Shown here in pieces: positions 1 to 5,456 of a stretch of 5,605 bases of DNA. The notes under the pieces were generated by a model. The model was given only the letters and a program-made list of their open reading frames with translations. It was not told the origin of the DNA and did not search any database. The stretch lies in contig JBDROX010000029.1 in the NCBI GenBank assembly GCA_043809645.1, positions 1 through 5,605 on the forward strand. Direction: 5' to 3'. The stretch's first letter is position 1; each line of letters starts with the position of its first letter. The translations under genes were made by a program, and so were the position numbers. Source of the stretch: JBDROX01 sp043809645 (lineage in GTDB: Bacteria > Patescibacteriota > Patescibacteriia > Magasanikbacterales > UBA922).

Positions 1-68
1 GCATTTCGACTCACTTCTGCAGCAGGAGTCTCTTTCAGTGTTTTTGTAAATAATTGTGATTGTCTCAT
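1..68 (-). CDS. proS: Prolyl-tRNA synthetase, N-terminal fragment (cut by window edge)
   Basis: The first 22 codons of a minus-strand gene that continues beyond the left edge. It starts at an ATG at 68-66 and begins MRQSQLFTKTLKETP, followed by AAEVSRN. The MRQSxLFTKTxKExP opening followed by EVS.NA is the characteristic N-terminus of bacterial-type prolyl-tRNA synthetase, especially as seen in Patescibacteria; in full-length enzymes it precedes the first class II catalytic motif. The enzyme charges tRNA-Pro with proline in the cytoplasm. No catalytic motif lies inside the window, so the call rests on the N-terminal signature alone. The start follows the stop of the four-helix membrane gene by 28 bases, so the two are probably co-transcribed. 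No Shine-Dalgarno sequence precedes the ATG. Confidence 0.82.
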   Translation of the reverse strand, partial: MRQSQLFTKTLKETPAAEVSRN

Positions 69-96
69 ATGATTGTTATCAAAATAAGTAGTAGAG

Positions 97-492
97 CTAA
101 CTCAGTCTTCTTCTGGGCCTCGCTGTCGACCACCAGAACAGACTGATAAATAAGACAAGCCCACCCAACACAGTGACATTCCAGACTTGCAGAAATCTCT
201 GTGCCTGAAGGACTAAGAGAAAAACAGTAATCAGAGAAATATATAATCCAAAAAGAAAACTTTTTCTTACTAATCTGTGTAGAGGATTTGATTCTTTTCG
301 AAAGACGACCAGAAGGAGAAATATGATGAGCGCTATTGAACCAAATAATGCAAGGAACAGACTTGTATAGAAAAAAACATAAGCGCTAAGTGTTGCCACA
401 AAAGGGTCAATATTCAAGACAACGAGACCCCAAGCAGCCCAACACAGGAGCGTGCCCAAGAACATAATCACAAGGTATTGTCGAAGTGTCAT
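97..492 (-). CDS. Four-helix integral membrane protein of unknown function
   Basis: A 131-residue hydrophobic protein with no recognisable enzymatic motif. Predicted membrane helices lie at about residues 6-27, 37-64, 78-96 and 103-122. The basic stretch between helices 2 and 3 (RKESNPLHRLVRK, 65-77) and the arginine-rich tail (RPRRR, 125-129) put both in the cytoplasm by the positive-inside rule, so both termini should be cytoplasmic. One cysteine (C17) lies inside helix 1. Similar small proteins beginning MTLRQYL occur, as I recall, beside proS in Parcubacteria genomes, but no function is known to me. The ATG at 492-490 is the first in frame and gives a plausible N-terminus before helix 1. 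It lacks a Shine-Dalgarno sequence. A candidate promoter lies at 535-563, and proS follows after 28 bases. Confidence 0.8.
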   Translation of the reverse strand: MTLRQYLVIMFLGTLLCWAAWGLVVLNIDPFVATLSAYVFFYTSLFLALFGSIALIIFLLLVVFRKESNPLHRLVRKSFLFGLYISLITVFLLVLQAQRFLQVWNVTVLGGLVLFISLFWWSTARPRRRLS

Positions 493-508
493 ATTGATAA
501 AGACATTT

Positions 509-530
509 AAAAATAGCCTTTGGTAGGCTA
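509..530 (-). terminator. Intrinsic terminator after the dciA-like gene
   Basis: On the minus strand TAGCCT (530-525) pairs with AGGCTA (519-514) around a five-base loop ACCAA, followed directly by five Ts (513-509). The 6-bp stem is short, but with the U-tract it fits a rho-independent terminator for the transcript of the DciA-like gene, which stops 53 bases upstream. A predicted promoter start site falls inside its first arm (see 535-563), so a transcript starting there would lack the complete hairpin. Confidence 0.55.
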
Positions 531-534
531 CTCT

Positions 535-563
535 ATAGTATCTGATTTCATGTCTTTTGGCAA
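535..563 (-). promoter_or_regulatory. Candidate sigma-70-type promoter for the membrane protein-proS unit
   Basis: On the minus strand a -35 box TTGCCA (563-558; five of six consensus bases) is separated by exactly 17 bases from a -10 box TACTAT (540-535; four of six). The expected start of transcription is about 527-529, some 35 bases before the ATG at 492. It lies between the stop of the DciA-like gene and the terminator hairpin, in the right direction and place to drive the four-helix protein and proS. It is predicted from sequence alone. Confidence 0.5.
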
Positions 564-583
564 GAACTAAAAATTGGCTCTAC

Positions 584-883
584 CTAGGCAAGATACCGAA
601 TTCTATCAACCTCATTTTTTCCAATTTTTTCATTGATCTTCTCAACAATTTCAGACTGCTTCAAACGAATTTCTTGTGCCATTGCAGAGCTTGAGCAGGT
701 AACCGTAAGTGTTCTATTCTTTAGAAATAGTGGTTTTGCATGGATGGCCAGTTCTGGATCAAACATACTCTCAATAACTTCCTTGGCTGCATCTACAGCA
801 AGAGAAGCCTCTACCTGTTTTTTCAGAGGTCCTTTCTTATTTACATTTTCTTGAAGTGTATCTCCGATTGGCGCAAATGGCAT
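584..883 (-). CDS. DciA-like protein (DUF721 family)
   Basis: A 99-residue protein whose C-terminal half matches the DUF721/DciA pattern: hydrophobic strand LFLKNRTLTVTCSSSAMAQE, then a helix rich in charged and hydrophobic residues (IRLKQSEIVEKINEKIG), then VDRIRY near the end. In the family this is a KH-like fold; DciA is the ancestral bacterial partner that helps load or operate the replicative helicase DnaB. Whether this short version does so is inference. I chose the ATG at 883-881 rather than the in-frame ATG at 988. Family members commonly start close to an MPFxxI-like sequence, and the extra 35 residues would be encoded by the very AT-rich inverted repeat between the genes. It lies 111 bases downstream of the helicase-nuclease gene and may be expressed with it or from its own promoter. 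No Shine-Dalgarno sequence is visible. Confidence 0.75.
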   Translation of the reverse strand: MPFAPIGDTLQENVNKKGPLKKQVEASLAVDAAKEVIESMFDPELAIHAKPLFLKNRTLTVTCSSSAMAQEIRLKQSEIVEKINEKIGKNEVDRIRYLA

Positions 884-895
884 ATAGGAAACATC

Positions 896-901
896 AATAT
901 A
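896..901 (-). promoter_or_regulatory. Possible -10 box for the dciA-like gene
   Basis: TATATT on the minus strand (five of six consensus bases) ends 12 bases before the chosen ATG at 883, which would give a leader of about five bases. The -35 region is poor: only T-rich sequence is found 15-18 bases upstream. In DNA this AT-rich a chance match is likely, so the call is weak. The box lies in the last arm of the inverted repeat at 897-948. Confidence 0.25.
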
Positions 902-948
902 CAAATTTTCAATTTTCAAAAAATATTTCAATTGAAAATTATGTATAT
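897..948. repeat. AT-rich inverted repeat with reiterated AATTTTC units
   Basis: The left arm (897-914) and the reverse complement of the right arm (930-948) are identical over 18 bases apart from one extra base in the right arm, around a 15-base spacer. Inside it, the 7-mer AATTTTC occurs twice in tandem (904-910 and 911-917) and once inverted (934-940). It fills most of the 111-base gap between the helicase-nuclease and DciA-like genes. It is almost pure A/T with no U-tract after the last arm, so it is not a typical terminator. It could be an operator, an RNA hairpin in a read-through transcript, or simply low-complexity spacer. Confidence 0.5.
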
Positions 949-994
949 ATAGTAGCATCTGAATATGATATTGGCAATATCTAGTCAAACGATC

Positions 995-3937
995 TTAGAC
1001 AAGACCCATATTGCAAAAATCACATCTTCCACACATATCTTCTTTTGTAAGATTTGAAAAATCCTTTGCGTAAATTTTATCAATAGTCTGACCTATCCAT
1101 TCCTTCAATTTTTCAATATCCTTTGGCTTGCCAACAAACTCAGACTTTAGGTTATCATCGAGATAGTAGAATGTCAGTGCTCCCACAGGTCCAATATTTC
1201 TATATTCTGGAAGAGTCTCTGCAGCTAGCTGGTACAAGAGTAGCTGTCTCTTGTCAGCAGTGCTTAGCTTCTCTTTTCCTTTGCCAGTCTTATAATCAAT
1301 GATATTCAGAGAACCATCTCCCTGTACATCGAATCTATCTATTCTCCCATGGACCAGATATTCTCCTACCTTCACTTTGAACCAACTTTCGATACCAGCA
1401 GGCACTGTCCACTGGCCTTCATGTTCTTTATAAAATGTTTTCAAAACACTCTTACCCTTTTCATAATACTCTTCTCTCTGCCTCTTACTATTGTACCAAT
1501 CAGAAATCCACGCTTCTTCAAAATATGAGAGGAGTTCTTCTTGTGTGGGGACTGCAATCTCCATAACTTCAGATTTTTTTTGAGGGAGATCAAAAAGAGA
1601 ACCCTGCGAAACACGATTAAGTTCTTGAATCTTCTCATAGAACGTTTGAAGTGTTTTATGAATACTGTTTCCATAACTAAAATATGGACTGCCCTTCATT
1701 GGAATCTTGAGTAAATTTGCTAATTTGTACTGATATGGGCAGTAATCGAAAGCGCGCAGCTGGGAGAAAGAGAATACCTTTGGCAGTTCGAATAAAGATG
1801 TATTTTGTTCGCCATTTGCCTGAGCGCATACTGGTTCCGAGATAATCGGGGTATCGACTGCATGAACATTTTTTTCCTCTATGGTTACTAATTCATCTTT
1901 TATTTCGTGCAAGAATCTACTTATTTTCTTTTTTTGTTTACTCCCGTACGAATCTGCAGATGTAAGATAGAGCCCCCTCTTTGCCCGAGTGAGTCCGACA
2001 TAGAAGAGCCTTCTCTCTTCCTGTAGATGAAAGTCCCCTTCTGGAAGATGTTCTTTGACGAGGGCATCTGGAAGTGGAATCAGTTCTCCCCTTCTCCTTG
2101 TTGGAAACCTCTGGTCTACCAAATTTACAAGGAAGACGTGTTCAAACTCCAATCCTTTTGACCCATGAATTGTAATAATGTTTACCGAATCGGGTGTGTC
2201 TTCTGGTTGATACATTTTGCCCTGATCACCAGAGAGAAGGACCTGTTCGAAATGTTCAACAAAATCCTTTACACGGGCACCTGCAGTTGCAGTTTCATAG
2301 GAGGAGACAAGATCAAAAAACTGCTTGAGTTGATATATTTGCCTCATTACATCGGAATTTCCCTTTTGTTCTTCATGTGCGAGATAGGAAAGATACCCAC
2401 TATTATCCAAAAAATGGTAAAGGATAACAGTTGGCTTTTCATACGCAGACCTCTGAAGACCATTGTGCAAGAAATTGATGATTTTCTCACACACCTTTAC
2501 CCCCAATTGAGATATACCGAACTCCCTTGCCCGTTTCAGCGCCTCGTAATATGTGATTGATTTCTTCTTTGCCATGTGTGTGAAGAGCTGGACATCCTGT
2601 TCACTCATCTCAAAAAAAGGTAGTCTAAGAATTCTGTATATTGATAAATTATCATAGTGACTTTCCAGAATTCGAAGAAAAGAAAAACAGTCAAGGACAA
2701 CTGGCTGTCTATATAACCCCACAGAAGAGATGAACTCATACGGGATCCTAGCACGCTCTAGCGCACCGAGAAAAGGATCTGCATGTGCATTCGCACGAAC
2801 AAGTATTGCCACATCGTCCCAAGAAAGGTCTGGGTCGTGTTTCTTGAGCTTGAGAATCCGCTCTATGACACCCTCTACTTCAGTATCAATAGTTTCGAAG
2901 TGTGAATGTGAAATCTGTGCATCTTGATTCTCAATTCCAGATATCAATTTTTTATTAATATTGAGCTTCTCCTCAAGTCTATCAGGATTGTTATGTTGTA
3001 TTGATGTATATGCTAGATCAAGTATTTTTTGAGCTGACCTATAATTCTTTGTAAGGACTACTTCCTTTGCATTTGGATAGTCCTCTTTAAAACGCATAAT
3101 ATTCGAAACACTTGCACCTCGGAAAGCGTAGATTGATTGGTCATCATCTCCGACGACAGTCAGATTACTTTCACTTCCTGTTAGCTTCTGAACAAGCTCG
3201 TATTGAGCATAATTCACATCCTGAAACTCATCCACCAGAATATGAGTAAATCTTCTCTGAATTTGATCAAGTACAGCAGGTCTTTTTTCAAGAAGCTTCA
3301 CTGTGTAATAAATGAGATCACCGAAATCCAAAGAATTATTATCTAGCAGAAGCTGATTGTATGCATGGTATGCCTGGGCAAGTTCACTCAATCGATGTCT
3401 CTCATCTTGCTGAATCGCATCTTTGTCTGCATTCAATTCCTCTGCATACTTCAGATACTCCTCTGGAGAGATGAGTTCATCCTTGCACTTCGAGAAATGC
3501 TTCAAAAGGCTATAAATGTGGCTTGCAGGATTACCAATAGGTCTGTAATAATCAAGTCCAAGGTCATGAATGTTCTTTCCCATGAGTATCCAGGCATCGG
3601 TCTCAGAGAGTAATCGAAAACGATTTGGAAGACCAATATGGATACCATACAACTCCAAAATGCGCTGACAAAATGTATGAAATGTTGAAATATGAAGATC
3701 CATATACCCGCCAGCCAAATTCTCGTCCACACGCTCTTCCATTTCCCCAGCAGCCTTGTCTGCGAAGGTCAGTGCAAGAATCTCTTCTGGCAAAACACCT
3801 TTCTTCTCTATCAAGTGAATAATTTTTTTGGTAATAACTGCCGTTTTTCCTGTACCTGCACCAGCAATAATCAGAAGTGGTCCTTCTGAGTATTCAACTG
3901 CCTTCCTCTGTTCTTTATTTAAAGTAAAGTCTTTCAT
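995..3937 (-). CDS. UvrD/PcrA-type SF1A helicase fused to a PD-(D/E)XK nuclease with a probable Fe-S cluster
   Basis: A 980-residue ATP-dependent DNA helicase-nuclease, probably acting in double-strand break processing or repair. Helicase motifs appear in order: Q motif around Q10, Walker A AGAGTGKT (25-32), motif Ia LTFADKAAGEM (56-66), Ib ISTFHTF (83-89), Walker B ILVDEFQD (233-240), III VVGDDDQSIYAFRG (261-274), IV LTKNYRS (295-301), V ITIHGSKGLEFEHVFL (588-603) and VI RRLFYVGLTRAK (642-653). From about 720 a RecB/AddB/Cas4-like nuclease follows: FSFSQLRAFDYCPYQY (722-737), GxxxH around H760, GRIDRFD with D867, IDYKTGK with D881 and K883, and the QxxxY motif Q898/Y902. C733 together with C969, C972 and C975 reproduces the one-plus-three cysteine layout of the [4Fe-4S] cluster in AddB and Cas4-like nucleases. 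No key residue is missing. Helicase and nuclease in one chain resemble AddA or AdnB; no partner subunit is in the window. The ATG at 3937 gives the standard MKDFTLNKEQ opening. Confidence 0.93.
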   Translation of the reverse strand: MKDFTLNKEQRKAVEYSEGPLLIIAGAGTGKTAVITKKIIHLIEKKGVLPEEILALTFADKAAGEMEERVDENLAGGYMDLHISTFHTFCQRILELYGIHIGLPNRFRLLSETDAWILMGKNIHDLGLDYYRPIGNPASHIYSLLKHFSKCKDELISPEEYLKYAEELNADKDAIQQDERHRLSELAQAYHAYNQLLLDNNSLDFGDLIYYTVKLLEKRPAVLDQIQRRFTHILVDEFQDVNYAQYELVQKLTGSESNLTVVGDDDQSIYAFRGASVSNIMRFKEDYPNAKEVVLTKNYRSAQKILDLAYTSIQHNNPDRLEEKLNINKKLISGIENQDAQISHSHFETIDTEVEGVIERILKLKKHDPDLSWDDVAILVRANAHADPFLGALERARIPYEFISSVGLYRQPVVLDCFSFLRILESHYDNLSIYRILRLPFFEMSEQDVQLFTHMAKKKSITYYEALKRAREFGISQLGVKVCEKIINFLHNGLQRSAYEKPTVILYHFLDNSGYLSYLAHEEQKGNSDVMRQIYQLKQFFDLVSSYETATAGARVKDFVEHFEQVLLSGDQGKMYQPEDTPDSVNIITIHGSKGLEFEHVFLVNLVDQRFPTRRRGELIPLPDALVKEHLPEGDFHLQEERRLFYVGLTRAKRGLYLTSADSYGSKQKKKISRFLHEIKDELVTIEEKNVHAVDTPIISEPVCAQANGEQNTSLFELPKVFSFSQLRAFDYCPYQYKLANLLKIPMKGSPYFSYGNSIHKTLQTFYEKIQELNRVSQGSLFDLPQKKSEVMEIAVPTQEELLSYFEEAWISDWYNSKRQREEYYEKGKSVLKTFYKEHEGQWTVPAGIESWFKVKVGEYLVHGRIDRFDVQGDGSLNIIDYKTGKGKEKLSTADKRQLLLYQLAAETLPEYRNIGPVGALTFYYLDDNLKSEFVGKPKDIEKLKEWIGQTIDKIYAKDFSNLTKEDMCGRCDFCNMGLV

Positions 3938-3946
3938 AAGAACAGT

Positions 3947-3976
3947 AGTGTACCATCAAAACTGTGTGCCTTACAA
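3947..3976 (-). promoter_or_regulatory. Candidate extended -10 promoter for the helicase-nuclease gene
   Basis: On the minus strand TTGTAA (3976-3971; four of six -35 bases) lies 18 bases before TACACT (3952-3947; four of six -10 bases), and TG one base before the -10 box makes an extended -10 element. Transcription would begin only about two to five bases before the ATG at 3937, so the message would be nearly leaderless, which fits the absence of a Shine-Dalgarno sequence. The -35 box begins just after the U-tract of the preceding terminator. Both boxes are imperfect and this is a prediction. Confidence 0.35.
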
Positions 3977-4108
3977 GAAAAAAGCGACCTGAGGCCGCTT
4001 TACTTTGTTTTTCTTTTTTGTATAACTTTCTGCTTTCTGAATTAGAGGTACATTAATATTATTGGCTTCCGTGTGCTTTACAAGCCCTTCTTCATACAGA
4101 AAGTCCAT
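3971..4108 (-). CDS. Possible small protein of 45 residues (doubtful)
   Basis: An open frame with an ATG at 4108-4106 and TAA at 3973-3971, between the membrane protein gene and the helicase-nuclease. The predicted product begins MDFLYEEGLVKHTEANN, has a lysine-rich stretch (YTKKKNKVK) and ends PQVAFFL. The composition looks protein-like, but I recognise no family. Against it: no Shine-Dalgarno sequence, and its last codons are formed by the terminator hairpin and U-tract (4001-3978), so a transcript ending there would stop at or before the TAA. It may be a chance frame in the 215-base intergenic stretch. Confidence 0.28.
   Translation of the reverse strand: MDFLYEEGLVKHTEANNINVPLIQKAESYTKKKNKVKRPQVAFFL
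3978..4001 (-). terminator. Intrinsic terminator upstream of the helicase-nuclease gene
   Basis: On the minus strand AAAGCGGCC (4001-3993) and GGTCGCTTT (3989-3981) form a 9-bp stem around a TCA loop, and the T-tract continues to 3978. One stem pair is G-U when transcribed from the minus strand but an A-C mismatch on the plus strand, so the hairpin is better formed in minus-strand RNA. It probably ends the transcript carrying the 4153-5211 membrane protein. T-rich sequence on the plus strand after 3999 could give weak activity in the other direction, but no plus-strand gene is seen. Confidence 0.75.
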
Positions 4109-4138
4109 TGCGCATGCTTTATTTCATGAAAATTCTTC

Positions 4139-4150
4139 TAGACATGTCTA
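4139..4150. repeat. Perfect 12-bp palindrome
   Basis: TAGACATGTCTA is its own reverse complement. It sits two bases beyond the stop codon of the membrane protein gene (stop at 4153-4155), 31 bases before the ATG of the doubtful small ORF. It has no spacer and no following U-tract, so it is not a terminator. It could be a protein-binding site or a coincidence. Confidence 0.4.
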
Positions 4151-4152
4151 TC

Positions 4153-5211
4153 CTAGTCTACAATCTCCACAGATGTCTGAATAACAGAAAGGGAGGCCGT
4201 TCTTGCAGGAATATTCGTCCTACTTTGAGATTCCTTGATCGTCTCATTTTTTACAAATACCTCACGGTCAAAGCACGATCTTCCACGCCCATGACTCCAG
4301 TCATGCATTTCTGGGCTTAGATCCTCCATCATTGGCCCTGTCTCTTCCACCATGGGTACACCTTTAAATCTCAAATACTCGTTTTCATCCTCGTAGTCAG
4401 ACTCAAAGACAGCACATAGTCTATATGCTGTATGATTTGTCATCTTATACTCTGGCTTCATTTCCATACTACGAATTCTATCTGACTCAAATTTTGGCAT
4501 TGATGATAGGAGCATCGAAATATCATTTGGGAGTTCTCCATGATTATCAAAATATATCTGAATTCCTATATTCATCTGCATGAGCGCATCTACCCTCCTC
4601 TGGTCGAGTCTCCTTTGTCTCTCTGCAACTGGAGAACCTATAACAAAGAATGAACAAACAAGTGCAGCCCCAATAACAGTATAGATAAGGTAAATAAAGT
4701 ATCTCAATGCCTGGGTCTTCTCCTCTTCGCGAACTATGACGAGATAATACCAAAATATGGCAAGGGCCACAAAGAATACAGCAAGAACTTTCAAAAAGAT
4801 CCTGATACTAAGCTCACCTTCGAAAAAGTGAATGATGAGGGAAATCAAATCAATAATAATAACAACAGACGCAATAAAGAGGGTTAAATAAATCAACCAT
4901 TTGCGAACTCGGAGATTCTTGAGTGCCGGCGTCCTAACATAGAGCATACCAAGATATTTTATTGTCCACAGATATACTGGAAAACTAACAATGAGCATTG
5001 CAACACCAAACCGCAGACTTCCTCTAATACCATCAATATTTCTATAGTTATAATCAGTAAGGATATCGGGAAATACAGCATTAATCAGTTGAAAGAACAC
5101 TGTGAGGAGTGCAATAGCACCCATGTACAAAGTAACAATAGAGAGAAGATGAAGAAAGAAATCGCTTGGAGACGCTTTTTCCTTTTCAGTGCTACGAGAT
5201 TTGACAGGCAT
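4153..5211 (-). CDS. Five-helix membrane protein (DUF5671-like) with extracytoplasmic pilin-like C-terminal domain
   Basis: A 352-residue protein in two parts. Residues 1-195 hold five predicted membrane helices at about 19-48, 68-90, 105-129, 137-160 and 170-192, resembling the DUF5671-type membrane domain common in Patescibacteria. Basic residues at the N-terminus (KSRSTEKEK) and between helices 2 and 3 (KNLRVRK) predict a cytoplasmic N-terminus and an extracytoplasmic C-terminus. The soluble part (about 196-352) opens ERQRRLDQRRVDALMQMNIGI, then IYFDNHGELP, and later has YRLCAVFES and HGRGRSCFDRE. This layout (charged helix after a membrane segment, a 'YxxxxGxLP' turn, later 'YRLCAxFE' and 'CFDR') resembles the soluble domains of type IV pilin-like proteins. 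There is no prepilin peptidase site. C266 and C313 could form a disulfide outside the cell. Function is unknown. The ATG at 5211 lies 11 bases after the preceding frame's stop, suggesting an operon; no Shine-Dalgarno sequence is visible. Confidence 0.75.
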   Translation of the reverse strand: MPVKSRSTEKEKASPSDFFLHLLSIVTLYMGAIALLTVFFQLINAVFPDILTDYNYRNIDGIRGSLRFGVAMLIVSFPVYLWTIKYLGMLYVRTPALKNLRVRKWLIYLTLFIASVVIIIDLISLIIHFFEGELSIRIFLKVLAVFFVALAIFWYYLVIVREEEKTQALRYFIYLIYTVIGAALVCSFFVIGSPVAERQRRLDQRRVDALMQMNIGIQIYFDNHGELPNDISMLLSSMPKFESDRIRSMEMKPEYKMTNHTAYRLCAVFESDYEDENEYLRFKGVPMVEETGPMMEDLSPEMHDWSHGRGRSCFDREVFVKNETIKESQSRTNIPARTASLSVIQTSVEIVD

Positions 5212-5222
5212 ATATTATATAA

Positions 5223-5446
5223 TTATTTTTTATATTTCTCTTCTAAAATTTGATACCAGGGACACTTCCAACAAAAATTGAATCCTCTGTCCACCTTTAG
5301 TACACCAGGTTTCCCCTGGTTGACTCTTGGGCATGCATGAAACGCCACATAGAAACACTCTTTCTCTGAATCTGGAATGCTGGACAATCTTTTTTTATTT
5401 TGCAATCCCAGTACTCCCAACAATTTTTAGCGTTCTTATGTGGTAT
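5223..5446 (-). pseudogene. Frameshifted gene for a seven-cysteine 'two-CW'-like small protein
   Basis: Two minus-strand frames together encode one recognisable domain. The upstream frame (from about 5446) reads KNCWEYWDCKIKKDCPAF; the downstream frame, ending at TAA 5225-5223, reads ECFYVAFHACPRVNQGKPG, then FCWKCPWYQILEEKYKK. One extra C in the minus-strand CC at 5375-5374 would join them exactly as CPAF-PDSEKECF. The 74-residue product would have cysteines at 9, 15, 21, 31, 39, 59 and 62. That order (CWE-x3-C, CPA, a second C-aromatic, C, and a final CxxC followed by WY) matches, from memory, the small cysteine-rich 'two-CW domain' proteins, which probably bind metal; their role is unclear. 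Here the second CW is CF. The upstream frame has no ATG, GTG or TTG between its preceding stop and the CWE motif; ATA at 5446-5444 is where the family start would be expected, followed by PHKNAKNCW. This may be a pseudogene, a sequence error or recoding. A shorter 66-residue ORF from TTG 5423 exists but lacks the first three cysteines. Confidence 0.65.
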
Positions 5447-5456
5447 AGAGATGATA

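Noticed and set aside
969..975. The C-terminal CxxCxxC of the helicase-nuclease taken as a separate zinc finger.
   Set aside because: These are residue numbers of the protein, not bases. With C733 and the PD-(D/E)XK motifs between, the layout fits the Fe-S cluster of AddB/Cas4-like nucleases better than an independent zinc finger.
884..988. An in-frame upstream ATG that would add 35 residues to the DciA-like protein.
   Set aside because: The extension is encoded by the AT-only inverted repeat, is rich in Y, I, L, N and K, and lacks resemblance to the family; the MPFAPIGD start at 883 fits family length and pattern better.
2165..2560. A 131-codon open frame on the plus strand, and other plus-strand frames across the window.
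   Set aside because: They lie opposite strongly supported minus-strand genes (helicase motifs intact underneath) and show no recognisable domains.
5214..5219. Perfect TATAAT on the minus strand before the five-helix membrane protein gene.
   Set aside because: It ends two bases before the ATG, so transcription would begin inside the gene, and no -35 box lies at a proper distance; best explained by AT-rich sequence.
5390..5396. Seven-A slippery run on the minus strand (read as A AAA AAA in the CWE frame) as a programmed -1 frameshift site.
   Set aside because: Slippage there would shift frame before DCPAF and lose the third conserved cysteine, so the break is more likely downstream near 5374-5375. 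Not fully excluded.
5223..5423. A stand-alone 66-residue protein started by TTG at 5423.
   Set aside because: Its first ~18 residues are an out-of-frame reading of the sequence encoding the CWE and CPAF motifs, and it has no Shine-Dalgarno sequence or ATG.
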